A stretch of DNA of 64,000 nucleotides, taken from the NCBI GenBank assembly GCA_006218025.1, contig VBWA01000003.1:39722-103721 (forward strand), written 5' to 3'. Position 1 is the first letter of the stretch. Every line of letters starts with the position of its first letter. This stretch comes from Rhodocyclaceae bacterium (GTDB lineage Bacteria > Pseudomonadota > Gammaproteobacteria > Burkholderiales > Rhodocyclaceae). The notes below the pieces were generated by a model, which was not told the origin of the DNA, made no database searches, and saw nothing but the letters and a program-made list of their open reading frames with translations. Below, one piece after another: positions 8,368-16,828 of this stretch. Position numbers and translations under genes: made by a program.

Positions 8368-10937
8368 CCGGCACCCCGGCGTTCGATGATGGTCTCAATG
8401 GCCTCCGTGACAGGGATGCCCTGATCGGTGAGCATCTTGATGGCCTGATAGTCCTCGGCTTGCGTCGAGTACAGCAGCATGGAGAAGGGATCGAGAATCA
8501 GGCGTCCAACTCCGGAGCCCATCGGGCCATGCACGAAGATCTCCGAATAGTGACCATGCTCCGTGCTGACCGAAGACAATTGCCGTTTCATCCACTCGTC
8601 CACATGGAGCTTGCCCTCCTTTCCGAGCCGATCGATGCTTTCCGGCTTTTGCCGGAGCAGGAACAACCAGTCGGCATTGGTAATGGCCGCCCGCGTCGCC
8701 TCGTTCTTGTAATAGTCATCCACGGATTGCGTGATGGTGCCAAACGCGCCGCCATATTTGCGCGCTCGCCGATAGCCGGCCTCGATGAAGTTCGCACTGG
8801 ATCCGCTGCCCATCAAATCCCAGGCCTCATCGATGATGACCAGCTTGCGCTTGGATCGATCGAGATACATCTCCTGGGTGATCCGGTACATCATCAACTG
8901 CATGACGACCGCCTGAAGATCCTTTTTCGCCTTGAGTTCCTCCAGCTCAAGCACGACCAGGTTCTTGCGAAACTGGATGTTGGCCTCCCCCTCGAAGTAG
9001 CTCGCGTAGATGCCGTACTTTGTATAGGGCTCCAGGGCGGTTGCCAGTCGGGACAGGTCGCGCTCGACCTCGCCTTCGTCACTCAGCCGCCCGGTGCGCA
9101 GCAGGTCATAGACATCCGTGATCGTCGCGGCTTTTTCCTTCTGATCCCACACGCGCTTGATCGCTGCCGCCAGGGCGGAGTAGCTGTAGTTATCCAGCGG
9201 GCCGCGAGGACTGGCCATCTGGGCCACCAGGGGCAGCAGCATTTCCATGTCGTTGTTGATATCGACGACCATGGAAAACGGATTGAGACAGATCGTGTTG
9301 GTTCGCTCATCGGAGAACTCGATGAACTCCCCGTCCAGAAGCTCGGACAGATTGCGGTAGGAGCGACCGACGTCAATGATCCAGACCTTGGTCCCGGTAC
9401 CCAGATAGCGGAAGGCCATTTCGTTCACGAAGACCGACTTGCCGGAACCGGACAGCGCCGCGACGGCGAAGTTGTAGTTGCCGCCGGTGTTGTCGAAGAG
9501 ATCGAAGCTCATGATTTGCCCGCGGCGACCGAACAGGGTCATGACCGGGGTCGCGGTGCCCTTCCATTCCGCCATCAGGGGCGAGGTCATCACCGCGTTG
9601 TCGGCGGTCTTGGTGCCGGCACGGCCGAACAACTGGAGGTCCTTCTGCAATGCCGGGGTCAGGGTGCACGGCATCGACGCCACAAATGCCTGATGCTGCA
9701 GATAGACATCCTTGGCCAGGTCGAAACCGCGCGCGCGCCAGACGGCCCGGACGGCATGTTCGGTCCGGGATACGTCCTCGATTCGCGAGAGCAGGACGAT
9801 CTGGTGATACATCTGGACCACGTTGCGGCCGTTGTCGAAGGCGCGCAGCACCATGTCCCAGTCCCGCTTGCGATCCTGAAGGTCCGGCTGGAAATGAGCC
9901 ATGTAGGATCCGGCGGCCTGCGTCGCTCGCGCCGCCTTCATCAGTGCCTTGCTTCTGGCCGACTCGTAATCCAGGGTGATGGCCCCCATGGTGATGAGGA
10001 ACGGACAGGGTATCGAGAGGGCCATCTGGTAGTAGTCCCCAATCATCGAGCCCATGTTGCCCATCCGGAAATACTTCGGGTACTGCCGCACGGAAAAGCA
10101 TTGCATCGCCGTCTCGGCGCCCCCCGCCTTGCGATACTTGATGAAGGAATCGGCAACGGCGGAGGCAATTTCAGGATTCGACACTTGACTGCGAAGGGAG
10201 CGCGAACTGTCGTACTCGATGTGTCTCTCTTCAGGCTGGCCAAGCACCCGCTCGTGGTCAAAGAAGTCCGCGACAAAGTTCAGCAGGCTTTCCGGCCCCC
10301 AGTCCCAGCCAGGCATGTGGGCCGAGCGCAAGGTAGCGTGGGTACTCTCCTTGATCCGGATCGCCTCCTCCACATCGGCGGGACTTTCCGGATCCAGCGG
10401 CGTGCTGATGGCAATGAGGCAGCGGTAGTCGCGAAGCAGATAGACGTGATGCGAGAAGAGCGATTTGGCCACGCCCTTCAAGTAGTGATCGATACGGCGC
10501 CGGCCAAGGACTCGATAGATGTTCCGGTTGCGACGGGACTCCCATTCCGATCCAGCAGGCTCCTCATCCACCGGGAGCATGTTGGCCTGCTCTCGCAGCG
10601 ACGGCAGAATATGCGGACTGGCGTACAGGGAAATCTGGATGCCCGTACCTGGTGGACAGGACATGAACAGACTGGCCAGCACCCGTTCCATTTCTTCATT
10701 GGATCCGGTTTGCGGGACCGTCTCGATGCAAAAGCCCATGGAATGTGTGGGCCTGGCGCCGAATGTGCCCTGGTCGAGCACAAACATCCCCTCGTCGGCC
10801 ATCCACCCCAGGTAAGGCAGGATGCCGGTGAGTCTTGGCAGCGTGGCGATGCGATCCAGCAGGCTGCGCTGAACCGCATCGGCGGGCTCGAAGCGCTCGC
10901 CATAGAAGACCGATTTGAGGGCTTGCAGTACGCTCAC
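8364..10937 (-). CDS. traC: Type IV secretion ATPase TraC (VirB4 family)
   Basis: An 857-residue cytoplasmic ATPase that powers pilus assembly. Walker A 'LSGSGKSVFVNEM' lies at about residues 492-504 and Walker B 'KLVIIDEAWDLMG' at about 695-707, followed by a sensor-like 'TITQSVDDYY'. The N-terminal part is the TraC-F domain. The start is GTG, overlapping the traV stop as GTGA. A long open frame on the opposite strand is only a shadow of codon bias. Length and motif spacing are normal for TraC/VirB4, so the gene appears intact. Confidence 0.95.
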   Translation of the reverse strand: MSVLQALKSVFYGERFEPADAVQRSLLDRIATLPRLTGILPYLGWMADEGMFVLDQGTFGARPTHSMGFCIETVPQTGSNEEMERVLASLFMSCPPGTGIQISLYASPHILPSLREQANMLPVDEEPAGSEWESRRNRNIYRVLGRRRIDHYLKGVAKSLFSHHVYLLRDYRCLIAISTPLDPESPADVEEAIRIKESTHATLRSAHMPGWDWGPESLLNFVADFFDHERVLGQPEERHIEYDSSRSLRSQVSNPEIASAVADSFIKYRKAGGAETAMQCFSVRQYPKYFRMGNMGSMIGDYYQMALSIPCPFLITMGAITLDYESARSKALMKAARATQAAGSYMAHFQPDLQDRKRDWDMVLRAFDNGRNVVQMYHQIVLLSRIEDVSRTEHAVRAVWRARGFDLAKDVYLQHQAFVASMPCTLTPALQKDLQLFGRAGTKTADNAVMTSPLMAEWKGTATPVMTLFGRRGQIMSFDLFDNTGGNYNFAVAALSGSGKSVFVNEMAFRYLGTGTKVWIIDVGRSYRNLSELLDGEFIEFSDERTNTICLNPFSMVVDINNDMEMLLPLVAQMASPRGPLDNYSYSALAAAIKRVWDQKEKAATITDVYDLLRTGRLSDEGEVERDLSRLATALEPYTKYGIYASYFEGEANIQFRKNLVVLELEELKAKKDLQAVVMQLMMYRITQEMYLDRSKRKLVIIDEAWDLMGSGSSANFIEAGYRRARKYGGAFGTITQSVDDYYKNEATRAAITNADWLFLLRQKPESIDRLGKEGKLHVDEWMKRQLSSVSTEHGHYSEIFVHGPMGSGVGRLILDPFSMLLYSTQAEDYQAIKMLTDQGIPVTEAIETIIERRGAG

Positions 10938-11524
10938 TCGCGGTCCTCTGCGGGTGTACCCGTACCGCCCGTGCCGGCCGGACCGATGCCCTGATTTCCC
11001 GGAAGGGAGGGTCCGCCAAACGACCGGGACGGCTTTTGCGATGGCGTGAGCGGCTTTTGCAGGGCTTGTCCGCCAGGAGTGGCCTTGATGAACGTGGGCC
11101 GATAGCGGTCAACGATGTGTCGCTGACTGTGCTCGATCGCCCACCGGCCTGCGTTGGCGACGACGTAAATGTAGGACTGATCGTGCAGGTCGCCTTCGGT
11201 GTCCTCCCAGGGGGCGATCCAGACGCGCAAGACCCTGGCTTGCGTCCGAAGCGGGTCGCCGGACGACGCCACCTGGCCGGTAATTGTGCCGTCAGGACTT
11301 TCTTTTGACGGCAGCCGAACCGCCGGGTCACCCTTCCCGTCCTTGCGCAGCCCCGGAAGATTGTTGGCAACCGCATTGGCATAAACCCCGGACAGCGAGG
11401 AACAGGTCACGCCATCGGGCGCCTTGCATGAAAACTTGCTCTCGCCATCCATTCCCGTCAGGGTTCCGGCACAGCCGCCCAGCGCCAGGGCGAGAACGGA
11501 TGCGATCAGGCAGACCGAACGCAT
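10934..11524 (-). CDS. traV: Outer-membrane lipoprotein TraV
   Basis: A 196-residue protein with a lipoprotein signal peptide and lipobox L-G-G-C (Cys about residue 18), then 'GESKFSCKAPDGVTCSSLSG', the C-x(n)-G-x-x-C-x-S-L pattern of TraV. It forms the outer-membrane core complex with TraK and TraB. The C-terminal part is Pro/Gly/Thr-rich. I chose ATG 11524, which has GGGGGA six bases upstream, over the TTG at 11530. It follows dsbC immediately; the order traB-dsbC-traV matches the gonococcal genetic island. Confidence 0.9.
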   Translation of the reverse strand: MRSVCLIASVLALALGGCAGTLTGMDGESKFSCKAPDGVTCSSLSGVYANAVANNLPGLRKDGKGDPAVRLPSKESPDGTITGQVASSGDPLRTQARVLRVWIAPWEDTEGDLHDQSYIYVVANAGRWAIEHSQRHIVDRYRPTFIKATPGGQALQKPLTPSQKPSRSFGGPSLPGNQGIGPAGTGGTGTPAEDRE

Positions 11525-11526
11525 GA

Positions 11527-12297
11527 TCAATCCCCCTTGAGTCTGGGAGTGACAGCGGCTTTTATCGGTGCCGCCTTGCCCGCCAGTCGACGCTCGATTT
11601 CAGCGGCTGAGGCCGCACCCGGTATCAGACTCCCGTCCTGCAGGATGAGCGTGGGTGTGCCATTGATGCCAAGACTGCCCGCCAGCTGGTTGATGCGCTC
11701 GATCGGTGTGACGCACTTGGGGGCATCGGGCAGCTTGCCCGCGGTCATGAACTCCGACCACGCCCTGGCGCGGTTGGATGCGCACCAGATTCGTTCAGAC
11801 TTCTTCCTGGCGTCCGGGTGAAGGCCCTCAAGGGGATACAGGAAGGTATAGAGGGTGACGTTGTCGAGTTTGGCGAGTTCGCCTTCAAGCCCCTTGCAAT
11901 AGGGACAGTCCGGATCAGAGAACACCGCCAGCTTGCGGCTGCCATCCCCGCGTACGGTCTTGATCGCGTCCTGCAATGGCAGTTGGGCAAAATCGATGCG
12001 ATTGATGTCGCTCAGTCGCTGTGCGGTCAGATCCTTTTGCTCCTTCATGTCGAACAGGTGGCCGAAGACAAAGTAGCGCCCCGTCGGGTCCGTGAAGGCC
12101 ACGCTTCTTCCCATGGTGACTTCATAGAGGCCCAAGACCTCCGAGGGACGAACGGCGGTGATCCGGGTCGAGGGGTAAAGCTCTTTCAGGCGCGCTTCCA
12201 TTTCAGCCTCGCTGGCAGGACTGGCAGCACTGACTATGCTCGCCGCCGAAACAAGAACCAGGACCATGACCAGGGGGGCACGCATCGATTTACGCAT
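11527..12297 (-). CDS. dsbC: DsbC-family disulphide isomerase of the transfer system
   Basis: A 256-residue exported thiol-disulphide protein. A signal peptide is followed by an N-terminal dimerisation region ('ARLKELYPSTRITAVRPSEVLGLYEV', about residues 34-60) and a thioredoxin-fold catalytic domain with 'VFSDPDCPYCKGLEGEL' (redox pair C-P-Y-C) and the cis-Pro segment 'GINGTPTLILQDG'. It isomerises disulphides in cysteine-containing Tra proteins. ATG 12297 has GGAG nine bases upstream; a second ATG at 12285 is possible. The gene lies within the tra operon between traB and traV. Confidence 0.92.
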   Translation of the reverse strand: MRKSMRAPLVMVLVLVSAASIVSAASPASEAEMEARLKELYPSTRITAVRPSEVLGLYEVTMGRSVAFTDPTGRYFVFGHLFDMKEQKDLTAQRLSDINRIDFAQLPLQDAIKTVRGDGSRKLAVFSDPDCPYCKGLEGELAKLDNVTLYTFLYPLEGLHPDARKKSERIWCASNRARAWSEFMTAGKLPDAPKCVTPIERINQLAGSLGINGTPTLILQDGSLIPGAASAAEIERRLAGKAAPIKAAVTPRLKGD

Positions 12298-12303
12298 TTG
12301 TTG

Positions 12304-13590
12304 TTACTCCGAAGGATTCAGGGACTTTTTCATGATCTGGCGCCCTCGCTTCCAGAGTTCCGTGTAGGTGTCTTCATCGGCGCTCGCGGCCATGCCAAGC
12401 GACACGCCCTTGGTCAGGACCACGTCGACAACCCGGCCTGCATCCACTTCGATGATCGGAAACATCTTCTCGGCGAGCGTGATGTAGTACTGAGAAAGCC
12501 GATCCAGTGCCTTGCCGACGCCGGTGCCGATGCCTGCCTGGATCTGCTTTCCGGATTCGATCGTCCCCACCGAGCCCAGGGCGCTGGTGCTGTAGCTGGT
12601 TGCGCTTTGCTGGAATCCCTGGCCGATGCCGGCGATGATTCCGGTCATCAGGGCATTGGCCAGTACCTGTCCTTGCTTGCTGACCAGCCTCCCCCGCAAT
12701 CCGGCTTTCCCGTCCTCGCCCACGACGTAGCCCTTGATCGTGGCGTCCACCACTTCGCCGTTGTTGAGCACACAGGAGAGCGATTCCAGACGCAGATACG
12801 CCCGTTCGGAACTGATGTCACCGTATCCCGAGCCGAGCATGAAACACTCCTTGACCCTGGCCCGGTAGCGATTGGGAAGAAAGGCGTTGTCCTGCACCCG
12901 CAGCAGGATCGGCCATGGATTGTTTTGCGCCTGTCCCCCCGTGGGTGCATCCAGTCCGCCCATCAGCGCCACCCGCATGAAGGAGCCCGAGGGGATGTAG
13001 GTCTTGCTCAGTTTTGCGTCGGCCGGCCCTTGCGGTGCTACCGGAATCGCGTCGCTGACTTCGAACGACGCAATACCCGGCTCCCGGGGAATCACGGGAG
13101 GTGGCAACGGCGGGAGGGGTGTTACCGGTGTCCCGGATGGCGATGTTGTAAGGCCTTGGGGTGGCGCCTGAGGAGTACCGGAAGAGCTGGGGCCCGGCAG
13201 CATGGGCGGCAAGGGCGGCAAGGGCGGCAGCACGCTGGCCTGACGGGACGAAGGTTGCGGTACCGACTGCTTTTGCTCGACCTCACCCATCTTCTGTTTC
13301 AAGCCCTGAATAACGTTGTCCATCTCCTTCATCTGCTGGGACGATTGCGCCATCCAGACATCGCGTGGATCCACCTGCGCGCCTGGCGTGACAATGTTTC
13401 TGCTGGCCTTGTCGAGCCTGGTCGATTGAGGCATCGGGGCGGGCTGGTTGTCCCATATGGCGATGCTGCCAAAGACCAGGCCGATGAATCCTGCCCCCAG
13501 GCCGCCGAGCACCAGATACTGCCGGGCCTTGGGCGACAAGCCTTTCAGATAAGACGTGAGACCGCCGCTGGCGGCAGCCGGCTCACTCAC
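12304..13590 (-). CDS. traB: Type IV secretion scaffold protein TraB (VirB10-like)
   Basis: A 428-residue protein with a short cytoplasmic segment, one membrane helix near residues 24-44 ('LVLGGLGAGFIGLVFGSIAI'), a coiled-coil region about 85-105, a Pro-rich periplasmic linker ('LPPLPPLPPMLPG' and 'TPLPPLPPPVIP'), and a C-terminal domain with 'YIPSGSFMRVALMGGLDAPT' typical of TraB/VirB10. It spans the periplasm and links the inner-membrane ATPases to the TraK/TraV outer complex. The GTG start overlaps the 3' end of traK by eight bases. Complete by length. Confidence 0.94.
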   Translation of the reverse strand: MSEPAAASGGLTSYLKGLSPKARQYLVLGGLGAGFIGLVFGSIAIWDNQPAPMPQSTRLDKASRNIVTPGAQVDPRDVWMAQSSQQMKEMDNVIQGLKQKMGEVEQKQSVPQPSSRQASVLPPLPPLPPMLPGPSSSGTPQAPPQGLTTSPSGTPVTPLPPLPPPVIPREPGIASFEVSDAIPVAPQGPADAKLSKTYIPSGSFMRVALMGGLDAPTGGQAQNNPWPILLRVQDNAFLPNRYRARVKECFMLGSGYGDISSERAYLRLESLSCVLNNGEVVDATIKGYVVGEDGKAGLRGRLVSKQGQVLANALMTGIIAGIGQGFQQSATSYSTSALGSVGTIESGKQIQAGIGTGVGKALDRLSQYYITLAEKMFPIIEVDAGRVVDVVLTKGVSLGMAASADEDTYTELWKRGRQIMKKSLNPSE

Positions 13591-14266
13591 CGGGGTTCTC
13601 CGAGATCACGAAGACCTCAGTGGTTTCCCCAGGCGCCAACTGGGGTTTGGCGATCGAAATGGCGATGACCTGGCGCCGGTAGAGCTCCCGCTCGTCGATC
13701 ACCATTGCGTTGGCGGACATGTTGGTGAGAAGGTACTTCTCTCCTTTGAGTGGACCGTCGATGACCCTGGTCAGGACAAACAGGGCTTCGGTCCAGAGGG
13801 GCACGATCTCGTTGGTCGCCCTCGCCTCCATCTCCGCTTCCGTGTCCGACTGAAGGGACAGCAGGACACGCTTGATCAGCTGATTTCTGGCGACATCCTT
13901 GCCCGGCGCTAGACTGGTACCGGCGACTGAGCGTCCCTTGATTGTGATGGAATCCGACGGGCCGTCCGTCACCGACAACAGCAGCTTCCAGGTTCGACCG
14001 TTCTCGTCCGACACGAAGATGCTGAGGGTCGGCTTGTCCGTGGTCGGCTTGAGATAGGCGGTACCGGCTTCCTTGTCGGCCGTGACCGCGAACTCACCTT
14101 CCGCCCCGAAGATCCGGCGAACGCGATGTCCATCGATTCGAATCAGGGTCGGTTCGGATCGAGATACCCTGGCGCTCAAGGTATCGTCCGGTTTCCCGAC
14201 GAGCACCTGAGCCGCACTGGCGGACAGGCTAGCGGCCAGCAGCGCTGTCAAAAGGATTTTGTTCAC
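13583..14266 (-). CDS. traK: Type IV secretion secretin-like protein TraK (VirB9-like)
   Basis: About 227 residues beginning with signal peptide 'MNKILLTALLAASLSASAAQ' from a GTG start at 14266, preceded by AAGGA. Upstream in-frame starts exist up to 14302 but add a charged, non-signal-like extension. The mature part has 'RIDGHRVRRIFGAEGEFAVT' and 'TLSIFVSDENGRTWKLLLSV', matching the TraK beta-rich fold. TraK forms the outer-membrane ring with TraV. It overlaps traE by about 38 bases. Confidence 0.9.
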   Translation of the reverse strand: MNKILLTALLAASLSASAAQVLVGKPDDTLSARVSRSEPTLIRIDGHRVRRIFGAEGEFAVTADKEAGTAYLKPTTDKPTLSIFVSDENGRTWKLLLSVTDGPSDSITIKGRSVAGTSLAPGKDVARNQLIKRVLLSLQSDTEAEMEARATNEIVPLWTEALFVLTRVIDGPLKGEKYLLTNMSANAMVIDERELYRRQVIAISIAKPQLAPGETTEVFVISENPGE

Positions 14267-14816
14267 TGGTTTCCTTGAACTCGGATACATAGAGCCTTCC
14301 ATTCATGTGCTTGAATCCGACGAGATAGGTCGCCTGGCGCTCCCCGGCCTTTTTGTCCGACGCCCAGGTAAACAGCGTCCCCGACAGCGCGACCCGCAGC
14401 GTCTTCTCATCCAGCGTGATGTTGCGAACCGAGAATTGCGTGGCGGTGTTGTTCTTTTTCAGGAAATCCGCGCGAGCGCCCATTTCCATTTGCAGTCGTC
14501 CAAACTCGGACGGCGCCGCATACTTCAGGAACAGGCTGTTCTGGTACGTTGAAACGGCCGGGGTAATGTTGAGGGCGAGTCCGGCATACCAGTAGGCCAT
14601 GTCTTCGAGGTACTCCCGGGAGACGGCGTTGCCGGATACCCAGAAGCTGCGCTTGATCTCTGGCGGAACGAGGACGGTTTTTTCGTTGCCGACCAGTTTC
14701 AGCACGACGCCGGCGACGACCAGAATCACCAGGAGCAGTCCCGCCAGGAGAATCCGCATGAACCGGATTTCCTGGGTGGCATTCGCTTGCTCGGACAGGT
14801 AGTTTCGAAAAAGCAT
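14229..14816 (-). CDS. traE: Conjugal transfer protein TraE (VirB5/VirB8-like)
   Basis: A 195-residue protein with one N-terminal membrane helix ('MRILLAGLLLVILVVAGVVL', about residues 20-39) and a periplasmic domain containing 'FWVSGNAVSREYLEDMAYWY', the conserved TraE segment. It acts as an inner-membrane assembly factor for the F-type pilus. It is followed by traK (overlapping) and preceded by traL, the standard L-E-K-B order. Confidence 0.92.
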   Translation of the reverse strand: MLFRNYLSEQANATQEIRFMRILLAGLLLVILVVAGVVLKLVGNEKTVLVPPEIKRSFWVSGNAVSREYLEDMAYWYAGLALNITPAVSTYQNSLFLKYAAPSEFGRLQMEMGARADFLKKNNTATQFSVRNITLDEKTLRVALSGTLFTWASDKKAGERQATYLVGFKHMNGRLYVSEFKETSEQNPFDSAAGR

Positions 14817-14829
14817 CGCGATTCGTCGC

Positions 14830-15126
14830 CTATCCCAGGAAGTAGCGCTGGTCAGACGGTGGAGTGGCTCGCAACTTCAGGAACAGCCCGCTGGGAAACC
14901 ACCAGTAGAGAGCATGAGCGGCGAACTTCGGGTGCTTGCCCGCCTTCATGCGACCGTACTGCCATGCCGCCAGTGCGCCCAGGACAATGCCCATGAGCAT
15001 GGAGCCGGAGATCACCCCCATGCTGATCAGCATGATGGCGATCACCGCCTGATCCATTTCCCACCACAGGAAGCGCTCCTGCGCATCCAGGGACTTCGGG
15101 ATGTAGCCGTTTTCGTCGTTACCCAC
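14830..15126 (-). CDS. traL: Type IV pilus assembly membrane protein TraL (VirB3-like)
   Basis: A 98-residue protein beginning 'MGNDENGYIPKSLDAQERFL' from a GTG codon, with a hydrophobic region at about residues 25-55 and the ending 'HALYWWFPSGLFLKLRATPP', in which Y-W-W-x-P is typical of TraL. It is the VirB3-like partner of the TraC ATPase at the inner membrane. It lies 15 bases downstream of the pilin gene. Confidence 0.9.
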   Translation of the reverse strand: MGNDENGYIPKSLDAQERFLWWEMDQAVIAIMLISMGVISGSMLMGIVLGALAAWQYGRMKAGKHPKFAAHALYWWFPSGLFLKLRATPPSDQRYFLG

Positions 15127-15141
15127 GCGGGATGTCCAGGC

Positions 15142-15429
15142 TCAGACCGTTGCCGTCAGGATGCCGGTGATGATCGTCGGCGTGTATTGCAGGAAAATCG
15201 CAAAGCCGGCGCCTGACAGGATTGGAACCGGATTGACGCGGGCAATCGAAAGGATCGCGCCAAGGCCGACGGCCGCCACCGCTACCGCCCGCCCGAAATA
15301 GCCGGTGACCACGTCGTTGACCCACGTATAGAGGGCCTGGAATTCAGTTCCCGTGGTGCCGGCGAGGGCACCTCCGGCCAGCAGGGAGAGGGCAATGGCG
15401 ACTACGACATAACGCTGATTACGATTCAC
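15142..15429 (-). CDS. traA: Conjugative pilin TraA
   Basis: A 95-residue prepilin. A signal peptide ('VVVAIALSLLAGGALA', cleavage likely after residue 23) is followed by a short mature protein with two hydrophobic helices separated by a small polar turn ('ARVNP'), the layout of F-type pilins. The start is GTG with AAAGGAGT just upstream. It overlaps the preceding small membrane-protein gene by 11 bases and directly precedes traL. Position and topology make this the pilus subunit; primary-sequence similarity among pilins is low. Confidence 0.82.
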   Translation of the reverse strand: MNRNQRYVVVAIALSLLAGGALAGTTGTEFQALYTWVNDVVTGYFGRAVAVAAVGLGAILSIARVNPVPILSGAGFAIFLQYTPTIITGILTATV

Positions 15430-15616
15430 TTTTTACTCCTTTGGTATGGTCGATGACAGATTTGATGAGCCAGCCCAGCCCTATGCCAAGCGCGATGCCG
15501 CCGATATGGGCTTCGAATCCCTTATCGAGCAGTGAGCCGGGCAGGAAGGAACCGAGGGCCATGAAGGCACTGGCGATGAGGTAATCTCGGATGGACTCTT
15601 TGGATCGGGGTATCAC
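15419..15616 (-). CDS. Small Gly-rich membrane protein before the pilin gene
   Basis: A 65-residue protein from a GTG start at 15616, preceded by AAAGGAG, almost the same translation signal as the pilin gene that follows. The sequence has a charged start 'VIPRSKESIRDYL', a hydrophobic helix, and a second helix 'IGGIALGIGLGWLIKSVI' with a glycine-zipper spacing. It overlaps the pilin start by 11 bases, so the two are translationally coupled. I do not recognise the family. A pilin-associated membrane factor is plausible from position; the strong ribosome-binding site is the main support that it is real. Confidence 0.65.
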   Translation of the reverse strand: MIPRSKESIRDYLIASAFMALGSFLPGSLLDKGFEAHIGGIALGIGLGWLIKSVIDHTKGVKSES

Positions 15617-15620
15617 TTGC

Positions 15621-16202
15621 TTACTCCTTTTGGGTGGATGAAAAATGTAGATCGACGCGCCGGTTGATCGCCCGCGACTCGTCCGAGGTGTTGGCGATGG
15701 CGTAGCAGCACTTTCCCTGGGACCGAATATCAATCGGGCTCTTGACCCCGAGTCGCTTGAGATACGCGGCGACAACCTCTGCGCGCTTTCTGGCCAGGCG
15801 GTCGTTGAATGCTTGAGATCCGAGGTCGTCAGTTCGCCCCTCGACAAGAATCGAGTCACCCGGTTGAATCAGGGTGACTGCCTTCCTGATCTTCATTTCG
15901 GCCAGATCAGACAAGGTCGCGCTGGCGAACTGGAATGTCACCGAAATCGGAGCGAGCTTTCTCGCCACCTGGACGGGTTTTGGCGGTTCCCTGAAAACTG
16001 GCTCTACGTTGGGAAGTGCCGCGACAAGAAGGACTGTCTTCGATGTTGGCCTGGGACACTCCCCTTGGTCGCAGAGGCGCCAATTCGAGCGATCCCAAGT
16101 CAGCGACAGTCGCTTTGGAACTTCCGTGCTGATGGATCTTTCAACTGCGCAACCAGAAAGGAGCGACAGGACAATCAAGGAAGCAACGGGAAGCAGGTTC
16201 AA
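15621..16202 (-). CDS. OmpA-like peptidoglycan-binding lipoprotein
   Basis: A 193-residue lipoprotein from a TTG start at 16202 that overlaps the transglycosylase stop (TTGA), with GGGAGAG upstream. The lipobox is L-S-G-C in 'VASLIVLSLLSGCAVE'. The C-terminal 110 residues are an OmpA domain: 'VTFQFASATLSDLAE', 'ILVEGRTDDLGSQAFNDRLA' with the G-x-T-D and N-x-x-L-A-x-x-R-A binding residues, and 'RAINRRVDLHF'. It would anchor the outer membrane to peptidoglycan. Placement between the cell-wall hydrolase and pilin genes suggests a role in seating the transfer channel, which is inference. Confidence 0.82.
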   Translation of the reverse strand: MNLLPVASLIVLSLLSGCAVERSISTEVPKRLSLTWDRSNWRLCDQGECPRPTSKTVLLVAALPNVEPVFREPPKPVQVARKLAPISVTFQFASATLSDLAEMKIRKAVTLIQPGDSILVEGRTDDLGSQAFNDRLARKRAEVVAAYLKRLGVKSPIDIRSQGKCCYAIANTSDESRAINRRVDLHFSSTQKE

Positions 16203-16630
16203 AGAGCGCTCTCCCGTTTCATGGCTTCTGAAACTTTTCTGGCATACCTGTCGCGCTTTTCTGTTGAGGTCGCGTTGTAGGCGCCGATGGCGCTCCAGGA
16301 ATAACCGATCCGGTGAACGTTCTGCGCCAGGATCCACGCCCCGACGAAGGTGTTGGTGCAGGGTTCCCACAGGCGCTCGCGCGAAATTCCGAAATGCGAC
16401 AGTTTTGGCAGCCAACGGCTATTGATCTGCATGTGCCCAACGTCGAAACTGCCATCCCTGTTCCGATTAAGCGCGTTGGGATTGCCTCCTGACTCCACTC
16501 TGGAAATAGCCTTGAGCAAGGCCGATGGCATCTGATAACGCAAGGCCGCCTCCTCAAAGCAGGCGGCACGACCCGGTGTTGGGAGGTATGCGAAAAGGGA
16601 AAGGAGAGGGAACCACGCAAACTTGTGCAT
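16199..16630 (-). CDS. Lytic transglycosylase, conjugation type (VirB1/LtgX/P19-like)
   Basis: A 143-residue exported muramidase-fold protein. A signal peptide ends near 'PTPGRA', followed by 'ISRVESGGNPNALNRNRDGS' with catalytic Glu about residue 47, then 'DVGHMQINSRWLPKL' and 'GAYNAT', the SLT motif series. It opens gaps in the peptidoglycan for the transfer channel. It is the first gene of the tra operon, as ltgX is in the gonococcal genetic island. The operon promoter should lie in the 198 bases upstream, shared divergently with the ProQ/FinO gene. Confidence 0.9.
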   Translation of the reverse strand: MHKFAWFPLLSLFAYLPTPGRAACFEEAALRYQMPSALLKAISRVESGGNPNALNRNRDGSFDVGHMQINSRWLPKLSHFGISRERLWEPCTNTFVGAWILAQNVHRIGYSWSAIGAYNATSTEKRDRYARKVSEAMKRESAL

Positions 16631-16828
16631 GGCATGGATACTATGAATTCAGATGTGGGAAACCGGCGCCAAAAGCAAACAGAAGTGCACCGTTTCAATA
16701 TTCCGCAACCAGGAGCTGCCCTTCAGACAGTGTTCTGTCGATGAATTCACTGTGTCCGGAGTCCAGAGTCCGCCACACAGACGTGAGCTTGCGCTATTCT
16801 TCGATCCTCACATTTACCTTGATGCGCA
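16631..16828. promoter_or_regulatory. Divergent promoter region, tra operon / proQ-finO gene
   Basis: These 198 non-coding bases separate the first tra gene (minus) from the ProQ/FinO gene (plus), so both transcripts must start here or close by. I could not pick convincing -35/-10 pairs for either direction. A loose dyad is centred near 16765. Confidence 0.5.

Noticed and set aside
8460..10994. Very long open frame (844 codons) on the plus strand
   Set aside because: It lies antisense to traC, which has complete ATPase motifs. The translation is rich in His, Arg, Gly and Gln with no domain, as expected from the opposite strand of a GC-rich gene.
11818..13668. Open frame of 616 codons on the plus strand
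   Set aside because: Antisense to dsbC and traB, both well recognised; no domain or ribosome-binding site.
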